Shown: positions 54,373-63,831, counted from the first letter of the stretch. The stretch is DNA of 64,000 nt from CAIKMD01 sp963740675 (GCA_963740675.1 CAVUFS010000009.1:248001-312000); one strand, 5' to 3'. A program made the numbers and translations. The notes: a model not told the origin generated them from the letters alone.

Positions 54373-55131
54373 ATGTTGAAGATGCGCGTCATCCCCTGTC
54401 TCGATGTGCGCGACGGCCGCGTCGTTAAAGGCATCAATTTCGTCGATCTCGTCGACGCGGGCGATCCCGTGGCGCAAGCGCACATCTACGATGCCGAAGG
54501 CGCCGACGAGCTGTGCTTCCTCGACATCACCGCCTCGGCGGAAAATCGCGCGACGCTTTACGACGTGGTTCAACGCACGGCCGAGCAATGCTTCATGCCG
54601 CTGACTGTCGGCGGCGGTGTGCGCAATGTCGAAGACATCCGCAAGCTGCTGCTGGCCGGCGCGGACAAGACCTCGATCAACACCGCCGCCGTGTCGCGGC
54701 CCGAATTCGTGCGCGAAGCAGCGGAGAAATTCGGCAGCCAATGCGTCGTCGTCGCCATCGACGCGAAGCGGGTCAGCCCCGATCGCTGGGAGGTCTTCAC
54801 CCACGGTGGCCGCACCGCGACCGGCATCGAAGCGATCGGCTGGGCGCAGCGCATGGCCGAGCTCGGCGCCGGCGAGATCCTGCTCACCTCGATGGATCGC
54901 GACGGCACCAAATCGGGCTTCGACATCGCGCTGACCCGCGCTGTTGCCGATGGGGTGCGCATTCCGGTCATCGCCTCGGGTGGCGTCGGCACGCTCGATC
55001 ATCTCGTCGAAGGTATCCGCGACGGCCATGCAACGGCGGTGCTCGCGGCATCGATCTTCCATTTCGGCATCTATCGCCTCGCCGAGGCCAAGGCACATCT
55101 TGCCAAGGCGGGTATCCCGGTGCGACTCTGA
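54373..55131 (+). CDS. hisF: Imidazole glycerol phosphate synthase, cyclase subunit
   Basis: A 252-residue TIM barrel that forms IGP and AICAR. Seen: RVIPCLDVRDGRVVKGINF with the catalytic Asp, VGGGVRNVEDIRKLLLAGADK, and LLTSMDRDGTKSGFD with the second Asp. Works with HisH. Followed by a two-gene insertion before hisE. Confidence 0.97.
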   Translation: MLKMRVIPCLDVRDGRVVKGINFVDLVDAGDPVAQAHIYDAEGADELCFLDITASAENRATLYDVVQRTAEQCFMPLTVGGGVRNVEDIRKLLLAGADKTSINTAAVSRPEFVREAAEKFGSQCVVVAIDAKRVSPDRWEVFTHGGRTATGIEAIGWAQRMAELGAGEILLTSMDRDGTKSGFDIALTRAVADGVRIPVIASGGVGTLDHLVEGIRDGHATAVLAASIFHFGIYRLAEAKAHLAKAGIPVRL

Positions 55132-55152
55132 CCTCCTCTTAGGGAGGTCACG

Positions 55153-56186
55153 ATGCGCCTGATACCAGCTATGCCGCTGGCTTTCGCGGCTGTCCTCTTT
55201 ACTGGAACGATGGCGTGGGCCGCCGACCCGTGCCGATCCGCGTCGGCTGGGTGGCGCCGGTTGCGAATTTCGCCTCGATCCTGCTGATGAAGCCGGATCT
55301 CATGCATAATCAAGGCAAGACCTACAATCTACAGCCGCAGCATTTTGCCAGCACGCCGACCATGATTCCGGCGCTCGCCGCCAATGAGATCGATATCGGC
55401 AGCATCTCTTATGCGGCTTTCGCCAATGCGATCGAGAATGCCGGCATGGAGGATTTACGTGTGATCGCCGACGACTTCCAAGACGGCGTCAACGGTTCCT
55501 ATAGCGACGAAATCATGGTGCTGAAGGACAGCCCGATCAAAACCGTCGAGGATCTGAAGGGCAAGGTCGCCTCGAGCAACGGCGCCGGCGGTGCGGTCGA
55601 TGTCGCGTTGCGTGTCATGCTGAAAAAGCACGGGCTCGAGGACAAGCGCGACCTCTCGATTGTCGAAGTCTCGCTCGCCAATCAGCGCGCCGCGCTCGCT
55701 GCGCATAAGAGCGACGTGATCACCACCGCAATTCCCTTCGCGAAGGATCCGGAGTTGCGCAAGATCGCGCGTACGCTTTTCACCCAGGCCGACGCGATCG
55801 GCCCGTCGCAGATGATTCTCTGGGCGGCGCGCACCGGCTTTATCGACAAAAATCGCGCGGCGCTGGTCGATCTCCTTGCCGATACGATCCGCGCGCGGCG
55901 CTTCTACACCGATCCGGCCAATCACGCGGAAGCCGTGAAGATCGCTGCCGATTTCTCGAAACAGCCGGCCGAGAGCCTCGACGGCTGGCTCTTCACCAAG
56001 GACGGCGACTATTATCACGACCCGGACGATCGGCCGAACATGAAGGCATTTCAGGCGAATATCGACACACAGCACGAGCAAGGCTTTCTCAAGACCACGA
56101 TCGATGTCGCGAAATACGCCGATCTGTCGCTGGTCGACGAAGCCGCGCGTGCCGTCGGATCAACTCACGGGAGCAAGCAGCCATGA
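55153..56186 (+). CDS. NMT1/SsuA-like substrate-binding protein (single-base frameshift near 55230)
   Basis: The signal peptide (MRLIPAMPLAFAAVLF ... AWAADP) is in the frame of the ATG at 55153, after an AGGGAGG box; the mature protein (VPIRVGWVAPVANFASILLM ...) is in the next frame through 56186. One missing G near 55230 (CCCGTGCC for CCCGGTGCC) repairs it. Seen: TPTMIPALAANEIDIGSISYA, DLKGKVASSNGAGGAVDVAL and a C-terminal NIDTQHEQGFLKTTIDVAKY. It overlaps the diiron-oxidase gene by 4 bp, suggesting a functional pair. Confidence 0.83.
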
Positions 56187-56902
56187 GCGACCAAGCAATC
56201 CTGCAGCGCATGGACGAGATCGTCGATGCGTTCTGCAAGCGCAATCGCTTCCAGACCGAGCCGCTGACCGCTGGTCGGGCCCGCACTTTCGTCCGGCAGC
56301 ATCGCATGAACACGCGCCGCCGCAACTCGGTGTTGAAGCTCAAGGTCGCGACCAACATCCCCGATTGGGATATGAAGCTCAAAGTCATCAAGGCCTGCAG
56401 CCAGGAGATTATCGCCGATAACGAATTCGGCCACGGCAAGCCGCATTGGCAAATTCTGACCGATATGGGCGTCGCGATCGGCATGAAGCGCGAGGACATT
56501 GAGGACGCGACGCCGCTGCCGACGACAGAAATCGCCTGGGCGGCGTGGGAAGGCCTGATGGCGAACAAGCATTGGCTCGAAGGTGTCGTCGCCAATGCCT
56601 GCGCCGAGCGCGCCAATGTGCCGGGCTACGGCCTTGGTTTCGCACGTGAGGTCGGCATGGCGGGCGCGCAGCGACCGCAATGGAAAAAACTCTTCAACCT
56701 CACCGACAATCAGGTCGAGTTCTGGGAGATGCATTCGGCCGCCGATCTCGAACATTCGGACATTGCCTGGAAGGCGGTCGCAGCGCATGCCGAGCGGCTC
56801 AATATGGAAGACGATGTCATCCACGCGCTCGACGTCAATCTTCGCGTCTGGGAAATGTATTTCAACGGCATTTGCGATGCCGGCGATCAAGCCGGCGCGT
56901 GA
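56183..56902 (+). CDS. Haem-oxygenase-like diiron oxidase (HDO/CADD-like), formerly TenA/PqqC type
   Basis: 239 residues of helical fold. The six metal ligands of the CADD-type HDO family can be read: E81 and H88 (EFGHGKPH), E142 (AER), H184, D188 and H191 (HSAADLEH), the H-x3-D-x2-H pattern. This favours an iron-dependent oxidase over the thiaminase TenA. No active-site Cys of TenA type was recognised. It is coupled to the upstream binding protein and followed by hisE, so it interrupts the his operon. Substrate is unknown. Confidence 0.82.
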   Translation: MSDQAILQRMDEIVDAFCKRNRFQTEPLTAGRARTFVRQHRMNTRRRNSVLKLKVATNIPDWDMKLKVIKACSQEIIADNEFGHGKPHWQILTDMGVAIGMKREDIEDATPLPTTEIAWAAWEGLMANKHWLEGVVANACAERANVPGYGLGFAREVGMAGAQRPQWKKLFNLTDNQVEFWEMHSAADLEHSDIAWKAVAAHAERLNMEDDVIHALDVNLRVWEMYFNGICDAGDQAGA

Positions 56903-56922
56903 TCGCGCAAAGAGAAAGAAGC

Positions 56923-57249
56923 ATGACTGATCTCGACGGCTCCGTCCTCGACCGGCTTTTCGCCACGATCGCCTCGCGACGCGGCGCCGATCCCGGAATC
57001 TCCTACACGGCGAAGCTCTTTAGCCAAGGCCGCGGACGCATCGCGCAAAAGCTCGGCGAGGAAGCGGTCGAGACCGTGATCGCGGCCGTCGAAGGCAGCT
57101 CGGGCCTCGCGAATGAGAGCGCCGATCTCCTTTATCATCTGCTGGTGCTCTGGGCCGATGCCGGCATCGCGCCGGCCGAGATTTGGGCGGCGCTCGAATC
57201 GCGCGTCGGTACATCGGGAATCGCGGAGAAAGCTTCGCGCGACAAATAA
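56923..57249 (+). CDS. hisE: Phosphoribosyl-ATP pyrophosphohydrolase
   Basis: A 108-residue all-alpha NTP-PPase that hydrolyses PR-ATP. Seen: VLDRLFATIASRRGADPGISYTAKLF, KLGEEAVETVIAAVEG and ESADLLYHLLVLWADAG, the metal-binding helix set (ExxE, ExxD). The ATG at 56923 follows an AGAAAGAAG box. It ends the his genes. Confidence 0.95.
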   Translation: MTDLDGSVLDRLFATIASRRGADPGISYTAKLFSQGRGRIAQKLGEEAVETVIAAVEGSSGLANESADLLYHLLVLWADAGIAPAEIWAALESRVGTSGIAEKASRDK

Positions 57250-57259
57250 GGGATAAGCG

Positions 57260-57622
57260 ATGGCCTACGATCCGAACAATATTTTTGCTCGCATCCTGCG
57301 CGGCGAAATTCCGTGCAAGAAAGTGTTCGAGAACGAGCACGTCCTCGCTTTCTACGACATCAACCCGCAGGCGCCGCTACATGTTCTGGTGATCCCCAAA
57401 GGCGCCTATGTGTCGATGGATGATTTCTCCGTGAAGGCTTCGCCCGAGGAAATCACCGCTTTTGTGCGCGCCATCGGCGACATTGCTCGTCAGGAAGGCG
57501 TCGCCGAGAGTGGTTACCGGATCCTTGCCAATCACGGCCGCGACGGCCACCAGGAAGTGCCGCATCTCCACGTCCATATCTTCGGCAAGCGGCAACTCGG
57601 ACGGATGCTGCCGAAAGATTAA
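57260..57622 (+). CDS. HIT-family nucleotide hydrolase (HinT-like)
   Basis: 120 residues: NIFARILRGEIPCKKVFENE at the start, the VIPKGAYVSMDDF block, and the histidine triad VPHLHVHIFG near residues 105-114. HinT hydrolyses nucleoside phosphoramidates. It follows hisE by 10 bp, a common order in alphaproteobacteria. Confidence 0.94.
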   Translation: MAYDPNNIFARILRGEIPCKKVFENEHVLAFYDINPQAPLHVLVIPKGAYVSMDDFSVKASPEEITAFVRAIGDIARQEGVAESGYRILANHGRDGHQEVPHLHVHIFGKRQLGRMLPKD

Positions 57623-57698
57623 CCGGTCGCTATCACCGCTTTGCGGATTGTTAATACGGCCCTCCTAGGCTGCTGGGGATGGTGGAGGTCCGGCAGCA

Positions 57699-59960
57699 GT
57701 GACGTTACGCAGGCAGGCGGTGCGCGCATCGGCGGCGCCATCGTACCAGCCAAGCGAAGCGACCGAGTTGACGAGCGATGCGATCCTGACCACGGTATTC
57801 GATGCCGGCGGCAGCATCGTCATGCGCAATCGCGCTGCTGCGGATTGGGCGGCGGCCGAGCCGCTCGACGGCCCCAAGCGCTTTGCCACGCTTTTTGCCG
57901 ATGATCTCGCGATGGACGCCGCGCTGGCGCGGCTCGCGGCGGGCGACATCGTCCGCGGCGAACGTTTTATCCCTGTCGCGGGCCGTCTTCAGCGCTTGCG
58001 CTACACGCTCTCCGCGCTCGAAGCGTCCGCGCCGGGCGAGCAGCGCTTCCTGCTCGTGGAAACGCCGCTCAAACCAGACCCTATTCCCGAAACCGAGCAA
58101 AGGCTGCGCGACTACGCCGAAGCAGCGGCCGACTGGTTCTGGGAAATGGACGAGACGCTGCGCTTCGTTTCGATGTCCGAGAGCACCCAGGTTCCGGCCA
58201 GCAACGCGATCGAATTCTTTGTCGGCCAACGGCTCGTCGATCTCGCCATCTCGGAAGACCAGCGCGGGGATTGGCGCAACCTCGCCGATCTGATCGAGGT
58301 GCGGCTGCCGTTCCGCGATTCGCGCTTCCGCTGTCGCGACAGCAACGGCGTCGAGCATCATCTCTCGCTGTCCGGCCTGCCGGTCTTCGGCGAGGGCGGC
58401 CGCTTTACCGGCTATCGCGGCATCGGCCGCGATCTCACGTTGCTGGTGCGCGCCGAGCAGCACGCGGCCTTCGCGCAGACGCGCCTGATCGAAGCGATCG
58501 AATCGATTCCCGAATGTTTCATGCTGCTCGATGCCGACGATCGGCTGGTGTTGTGCAACAGCCGCTATCGCGAGGTGAATGCCGCGGTTGTTCCTTGGCT
58601 GGTCGGTGGCACGTCGCTCGCGGATATCTATCGCGCCAGCGAAGAGCGCGGCGCGGTGCGGCCCGCGGCGACCTCGCTCGCCGAGCGCTTCCAGCTAGGC
58701 GCGCCCAATGTCGGCGAAGCACGGCTCGGCGATCGTTGGTTCCAGATCAGCGAAAAGCGCACGCTCGATGGCGGCAGCGTCGTTGTCCAGACCGAGATCA
58801 CCGCGCTGAAGCGTCGCGAGCACGAGCTCGCCGATAAATCCGCGCTTCTCAATGCGACGCTGCAGGCGATGCAGCAGGGTCTCGTCGTTTACGACAGCAA
58901 TCTGCGGCTGCGCGTCTGGAACGATAAGATCTACGACATTTTCCACGACCTCGTGCCTGGCCGGCATCGCGTCGGCGATTCGGTGGCACTGCCGATGCGT
59001 CTTCTCGCCAGCACAGGCGCGTACGGCCCCGGGAATCCCGAGCAGCTTGTTGCCGCGCGCTTGAACCAATTACGGCAAGCGCCGCCGCCGCTCGAAGAGC
59101 TCAACCTGCGCGATGGCCGCGTGATCGAGCGACGTCTCTCGCCGATGCCGGATGGCGGTCTGCTCGCAACCTATCTCGACATCACCGAGCGCAAGCGCTT
59201 CGTGGGCGATCTGCGCCGCGCCAAGGAAGAGGCGGAGCTCGCCAGCCGCACCAAGACCGAATTCCTCGCCAATATGAGCCACGAGCTGCGCACACCGCTC
59301 AATGCGGTGATCGGCTTTGCCGAGATCATGCAGGGCGAAGTCTTCGGGCCGCTCGGCGATGCGCGCTATAGCGAATACGCCGCCGATATCCGTGACAGCG
59401 GCCAGCACCTGCTGAATCTGATCAACGATCTGCTCGATGTGTCGAAGATTGAATTCGGCAAGGTCGAGCTCGTCGACGAAACCGTCGACCTCACCGGCAT
59501 CATCGATTCCTGCATGCGCCTGATGCGCGACCGCGCCGATCAAGCCGGCCTCGAGATCACTGCCCACACGCCGCCCAATCTGCCCTATCTCCGCGCCGAT
59601 GGCCGTCGTCTCAAGCAGATCCTGCTCAATCTCATGTCCAATGCGGTGAAGTTCACGCCCGCCGGCGGTCAGGTGATGGTGCGCGCGACGATTGCCGAGG
59701 ATCGCGGCCTCAAAATCACGATCAGCGATACCGGTATCGGCATCGCGCCGCATGATCTGGCGAAGGCGCTACAGCCTTTCGGCCAGATCGACAGCCGCAT
59801 GACGCGCAAATATCAGGGCACCGGCCTCGGCCTGCCGCTGACCAAATCGATGATCGAGCTGCATGGCGGCAGCCTCGAGCTCGACAGCACCGTCGGGCGC
59901 GGGACCACGGCCACGCTCTGGTTGCCGCCGGCGCGGCTCGTCGCGGCGCCAAGCGCCTAA
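57699..59960 (+). CDS. PAS-domain sensor histidine kinase
   Basis: 753 residues from a GTG (GGTGGAGG box about 10 bases upstream); no membrane helix, so cytosolic. About four PAS or PAS-like regions: residues ~25-130, ~140-265, ~270-380 and ~385-500 (LLNATLQAMQQGLVVYDSNL). Then HisKA with H528 in MSHELRTPLNAVIGFAEIM, and HATPase with LNLMSNAVKFTPAGG, DTGIGIA and GTGLGLPL. The kinase has no adjacent response regulator. It resembles the large PAS kinases common in Rhodospirillales; a DivJ/PleC-like role is only a possibility. Confidence 0.92.
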   Translation: MTLRRQAVRASAAPSYQPSEATELTSDAILTTVFDAGGSIVMRNRAAADWAAAEPLDGPKRFATLFADDLAMDAALARLAAGDIVRGERFIPVAGRLQRLRYTLSALEASAPGEQRFLLVETPLKPDPIPETEQRLRDYAEAAADWFWEMDETLRFVSMSESTQVPASNAIEFFVGQRLVDLAISEDQRGDWRNLADLIEVRLPFRDSRFRCRDSNGVEHHLSLSGLPVFGEGGRFTGYRGIGRDLTLLVRAEQHAAFAQTRLIEAIESIPECFMLLDADDRLVLCNSRYREVNAAVVPWLVGGTSLADIYRASEERGAVRPAATSLAERFQLGAPNVGEARLGDRWFQISEKRTLDGGSVVVQTEITALKRREHELADKSALLNATLQAMQQGLVVYDSNLRLRVWNDKIYDIFHDLVPGRHRVGDSVALPMRLLASTGAYGPGNPEQLVAARLNQLRQAPPPLEELNLRDGRVIERRLSPMPDGGLLATYLDITERKRFVGDLRRAKEEAELASRTKTEFLANMSHELRTPLNAVIGFAEIMQGEVFGPLGDARYSEYAADIRDSGQHLLNLINDLLDVSKIEFGKVELVDETVDLTGIIDSCMRLMRDRADQAGLEITAHTPPNLPYLRADGRRLKQILLNLMSNAVKFTPAGGQVMVRATIAEDRGLKITISDTGIGIAPHDLAKALQPFGQIDSRMTRKYQGTGLGLPLTKSMIELHGGSLELDSTVGRGTTATLWLPPARLVAAPSA

Positions 59961-60181
59961 AAATTTCACGACTCGCGGGAAAATTAACCGTAAAGGCCAC
60001 GCCAAAGCTGTGCCCTTAATCATTATGGCAAGCTTTTTTTGCCGCCGATAAATCACGTTTTTCAGCGAGTTGTAAGGGGTTAGGCGATTTGGTTGATGTA
60101 ACAAGTCCTTCTGTTAGCAATTCATTAACCATAAAGGCGCGAAGTGGCGAGGATCAGTTAAGGAATTAGGTAGTTGCGGTA

Positions 60182-60754
60182 ATGCCTGCAGAGGTTTTCA
60201 ACCACGCGACGCTCAGCGCGCTCTTCCGTTATTGGGACGAGAAACGCGCCGGACGCGTGATGCCCGCACGCCGCGATATCGATCCGATCGAGATGGGTCC
60301 GCGGCTGCTGCCGCATCTCATGCTGTGCGAATTCGCCGATCGCGGCACGCGTATCCGGTTCCGCCTCGTCGGCACGCTGCTGGTCAAGCGTCTGGGCTTC
60401 GACCCGACCGGCAAATGGCTCGCCGATCTGCCGAAGAGCGATTATCTCGACTTCCTCGCCCGCATGGTGCGGCTGAGCTATGCCGAACAAGCGCCGATTT
60501 TCGCCGACAGCACCTTCCGCTGGGGCCATAAAGGCCAGCTCGACGCGCACCACCTGCTGCTGCCGCTGACCACCGGCGGCGCCGATGCCGGTATCGTCAT
60601 GGTTGGCACGGCGTATATGTGTGGAGAGGTGTTCCCGCCGCAGATCTGCCAGCTCGATACGCTGGCGCATCACAGCGTCGGCAAACGCGAAATCCTGAGC
60701 CTGCAGACAACCGCGCCGTCTTGGCGCGAGGTCAAGACCGCGAACGTCGCCTGA
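60182..60754 (+). CDS. PAS_5-family (DUF1488-like) PAS protein
   Basis: 190 residues: a single PAS fold of the type often found alone in alphaproteobacteria (RRDIDPIEMGPRLLPHLMLCEF, GTRIRFRLVGTLLVKRLGFDPTGK, YAEQAPIFADSTFRWG, HLLLPLTTGGADAGIVMVGTAY). The ATG at 60182 fits the family length. A signal role is likely but the partner is unknown; the large kinase 221 bp upstream is a candidate. Confidence 0.82.
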   Translation: MPAEVFNHATLSALFRYWDEKRAGRVMPARRDIDPIEMGPRLLPHLMLCEFADRGTRIRFRLVGTLLVKRLGFDPTGKWLADLPKSDYLDFLARMVRLSYAEQAPIFADSTFRWGHKGQLDAHHLLLPLTTGGADAGIVMVGTAYMCGEVFPPQICQLDTLAHHSVGKREILSLQTTAPSWREVKTANVA

Positions 60755-60758
60755 TGGG

Positions 60759-60777
60759 GGCGCCCGCTTTGGGCGCC
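60759..60777. terminator. Hairpin between the PAS gene and kup
   Basis: GGCGCCC, 5-base loop GCTTT, GGGCGCC. No T-run. Lies 5 bp after the PAS stop in the convergent gap. Confidence 0.4.
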
Positions 60778-60802
60778 GCTCTCCGTCGTTCGATTTCGAT
60801 AT

Positions 60803-62704
60803 CTAGATTTCGATCTGGCCGCCGAGCTCGACCACGCGGTTGCTCGGGATGCGCAGATATTCGGTCGCGCTCAGCATCGTGCGATGCATGAAGATGAAGA
60901 GCCGCTTGCGCCAGGTCCAGAACGAGCCGCCGAATTTACCGATCACCACCTTCTCGCGGCCGACGAAGAACGACGTTTCGAGCAGGTTGAAGCGGAAATT
61001 CATCAGGCGAAGCTGCGCCAGCGCGCGCGGGATATTCGGCTCGTCCATGAAGCCGTAACTGACGCAGACGGTGTGGAAATTGTGATCGAGATGCTTCACC
61101 TCGATACGCTGATCGTCCGGGACATGCGGAATGTCCTTGGTCTCGGCCTTCATCAGCACGACGCGCTCATGCAGGATCTTGTTGTGCTTGAGGTTGTGCA
61201 GCAGCGCCGTCGGCACGACGCGATCGTTCGGCACCATGAACACGGCGGTGCCCGGCACGCGCGGGGGCCGGTCGGGCCGTAACGTCGAGAGGAAGGTCTC
61301 GAGCGGCAGCGCCTCGCGCCAACGCTCGGCGAGCAGCGTCTCGCGGCCGCGCAGCCAGGTCACCATGATTGTGAAAAGCGCCGCTGCGACCGCGACCGGG
61401 AACCAGCCGCCTTCATGGATTTTGACGAGATTGGCGGAGAACAGCGCGAGATCGACCGTGAGAAAGAAGCCGAAGACAAGAACCGCCGCTGCCTTGTTCC
61501 AGCCGGCGACGCCGACCATGTAGATCAGCGCCAACAGCGTATCGAGCGCCATCGTGCCGGTCACAGCGATGCCATAGGCCGAGCCCAGATTATCCGAGCT
61601 GTGGAATCCAAGGACCACCGCCTCGACCGCGATCAGCAGAAACAGATTGATCTTCGGCACGTAGATCTGGCCGATCTCATGCTCCGACGTATGCCGGATC
61701 TCGAAGCGCGGCAGATAGCCGAGCAGCACGGCTTGGCGCGTCATCGAGAAAGCGCCCGAAATCACCGCTTGCGACGCGATGACGGTCGCGACCATGGCGA
61801 GCACGACCATCGGATAGAGGCCCCAGCTCGGCACCAGCAGGAAGAACGGATTGTCGAGCGCGGTGTCGCTGTGCAGCAGCAGCGCGCCCTGGCCGAAATA
61901 ATTCAGCAACAGCGCCGGAAACACGTAAGACAGCCAGGCGATGCGGATGGGGCGGCGGCCGAAATGGCCCATATCCGTGTAGAGCGCCTCGGCGCCGGTC
62001 ACGGCCAGCACCACCGCGCCCAGCAGCACGAAGCCGTGCACCGGATCGCGCCACAGCAGCCGCAGGCCGTAATAGGGGTTGAGCGCGTAGAGGATGTCGG
62101 GAAACTTCGCGATCTCGATCGCGCCCAGCAGACCGATCACCAGGAACCACAACGCCATGACCGGGCCGAAAAACCCGCCGACTTTGGCGGTGCCGCGCCG
62201 CTGCATCATGAACAGCACGAGCAGGATCGTCATGGTGATCGGGATAACGAAAGGATTGAACAGCGGCGTCGCGACTTTCAGGCCCTCGACCGCGCTCAGC
62301 ACCGAAATCGCCGGCGTGATCACGCCGTCGCCATAGAACAGCGAGGCGCCGAGCAGGCCACCGGCAAGAATCCACCAATAAAGCTTCGTGCCGGGCTTGG
62401 CCGTGCGCAGCGCCAGCGCCGTCAGCGCCAGGACGCCGCCTTCGCCGCGGTTGTCCGCGCGCATGACGACGCTGACATATTTCAGCGTCACGACAGAGAA
62501 CAACGCCCAAGTGATCAGCGACAACACGCCATAGATCGCCGCGGGCGAGGTTCCGCCCAAGGCGATGAAGCATTGTTTGACGGTATAGAGCGGCGAGGTA
62601 CCGATATCGCCGTAAACGACGCCGAGAGCACCGATAATCAGGTTTTGGCGCCGTGTTTGGGCGCTTGAGCCATGGCGGTGTTCTGCGGCAGCGGTTTGCG
62701 CCAT
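60803..62704 (-). CDS. kup: Low-affinity potassium transporter Kup
   Basis: A 633-residue K+/H+ symporter of the KUP/HAK family. About 12 hydrophobic segments in the first 430 residues, with the family block GALGVVYGDIGTSPLYTVKQCF near the start (~28-49), EGGVLALTAL, LYWWILAGGLLGASLFYGDGVITPAIS and GQGALLLH, then a soluble C-terminal domain (FMVPNDRVVPTALLHNLKHNK ... FFVGREKVV). The ATG at 62704 agrees with the family. Confidence 0.96.
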   Translation of the reverse strand: MAQTAAAEHRHGSSAQTRRQNLIIGALGVVYGDIGTSPLYTVKQCFIALGGTSPAAIYGVLSLITWALFSVVTLKYVSVVMRADNRGEGGVLALTALALRTAKPGTKLYWWILAGGLLGASLFYGDGVITPAISVLSAVEGLKVATPLFNPFVIPITMTILLVLFMMQRRGTAKVGGFFGPVMALWFLVIGLLGAIEIAKFPDILYALNPYYGLRLLWRDPVHGFVLLGAVVLAVTGAEALYTDMGHFGRRPIRIAWLSYVFPALLLNYFGQGALLLHSDTALDNPFFLLVPSWGLYPMVVLAMVATVIASQAVISGAFSMTRQAVLLGYLPRFEIRHTSEHEIGQIYVPKINLFLLIAVEAVVLGFHSSDNLGSAYGIAVTGTMALDTLLALIYMVGVAGWNKAAAVLVFGFFLTVDLALFSANLVKIHEGGWFPVAVAAALFTIMVTWLRGRETLLAERWREALPLETFLSTLRPDRPPRVPGTAVFMVPNDRVVPTALLHNLKHNKILHERVVLMKAETKDIPHVPDDQRIEVKHLDHNFHTVCVSYGFMDEPNIPRALAQLRLMNFRFNLLETSFFVGREKVVIGKFGGSFWTWRKRLFIFMHRTMLSATEYLRIPSNRVVELGGQIEI

Positions 62705-62877
62705 GCGGCACTCCCGGTGTGCAAAACGGCGCCGTCTTTAGAGCTTTATTTGCCGCACCGCAATGAGGGCAAGCGTCGCTAGTAGGTTACACAGAGCGCA
62801 CATACAACCACTTGAATCAATTGGGTTTCTAGACCACAAAAACACACCCGGAAGCACTTAAAGAAAGGGGATGGGCG

Positions 62878-63318
62878 ATGTGGAAGGAATTTCGCGAGTT
62901 CGCGATGCGCGGCAACGTCATCGATCTCGCCGTCGGCGTCATCATCGGCGCAGCTTTCGGCAAGATCGTCACCTCGCTCGTGAATGATATCTTGATGCCG
63001 CCGCTCGGCGTGGTGCTGGGCCAAGTCGATTTCTCAAACCTCTTCATCAGCCTCTCGGGCAAGCATTACGATTTATTGGCAGATGCGAAAACCGCCGGCG
63101 CCGCGACGCTCAACTACGGCCTCTTTGTCAACAACATCATCGATTTTCTGCTCGTCGCCTTCGCCGTGTTCCTGCTGATAAAGCAGGTCAATCGCTTCAT
63201 GCCGAAACCGGCGGAGCCCGCACCCGCGGATGCGAAGGACTGCGAGTATTGCAAAAGCTCGATTCCGAAAGCCGCGACACGTTGCCCACATTGCACGTCG
63301 CAGCTCGCCGCGACCTAA
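62878..63318 (+). CDS. mscL: Large-conductance mechanosensitive channel MscL with C-terminal zinc ribbon
   Basis: A 146-residue pentameric channel. Seen: MWKEFREFAMRGNVIDLAVGVIIGAAFGKIVTSLVND (the conserved N-terminal helix and TM1), the periplasmic loop and TM2 (NNIIDFLLVAFAVFLLIKQVNR). The tail departs from the E. coli type: C122-x2-C125-x10-C136-x2-C139 (CEYCKSSIPKAATRCPHC) reads as a zinc ribbon. It has an AAAGGGGAT box before the ATG. Confidence 0.94.
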   Translation: MWKEFREFAMRGNVIDLAVGVIIGAAFGKIVTSLVNDILMPPLGVVLGQVDFSNLFISLSGKHYDLLADAKTAGAATLNYGLFVNNIIDFLLVAFAVFLLIKQVNRFMPKPAEPAPADAKDCEYCKSSIPKAATRCPHCTSQLAAT

Positions 63319-63524
63319 CATTTCTGTCACGAAATTTTGCGCCGCAGCGTGAAACAATTGTTGCATAAAACCCTTATTATACCGAGGGCTTAGGTTATTG
63401 CATGGCCGCTGCGCGAGAATGTGATTTCGCATCTGCACAGCGAATGACTATCTCTCTCCCGTCGGGCGGACAAGCGGTCATCAGATCGCGTGTCCCCCGA
63501 TTTTTATTCAGGAGAGATCGATCA

Positions 63525-63809
63525 ATGAAAAAGTCCCTAGCCGCTCTGGCACTCGCGTTCATCCTGCCGGCCGGCCTGGCGATGGCCGCGCCGCAGAATG
63601 TGATCCCGCCGTCTCAACAAGAGGCACTGCAGCCCGGACAGCAAGCGCAGACGACCGAGCAATCGTCGTTCCGTGCGTTCAAGGCGAATATCAACCCGAA
63701 CGTCGTCGTGCCGACCACCGGCATCTATGACCAAGGCGACGCATACACGGGCACGCACGGCTTCCCGCTCGAAGGCTGGAGCCAGGTCCGCCTGCCGAAC
63801 GAGAACTAA
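63525..63809 (+). CDS. Small exported protein, function unknown
   Basis: 94 residues: a clear signal peptide (KKSLAALALAFILPAGLAMA, cleavage about residue 22), then a Gln-rich region (PPSQQEALQPGQQAQTTEQ), and a conserved-looking end (NPNVVVPTTGIYDQGDAYTG). GGAGAGA box upstream. No known domain was seen. A terminator hairpin follows. Confidence 0.72.
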   Translation: MKKSLAALALAFILPAGLAMAAPQNVIPPSQQEALQPGQQAQTTEQSSFRAFKANINPNVVVPTTGIYDQGDAYTGTHGFPLEGWSQVRLPNEN

Positions 63810-63831
63810 CGCTCAAACGCGTACGAAAAGC

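Noticed and set aside
61415..62668. 417-residue open frame on the plus strand
   Set aside because: Antisense to kup; rich in Arg/Gln/His/Asp as expected from a reversed membrane-protein gene.
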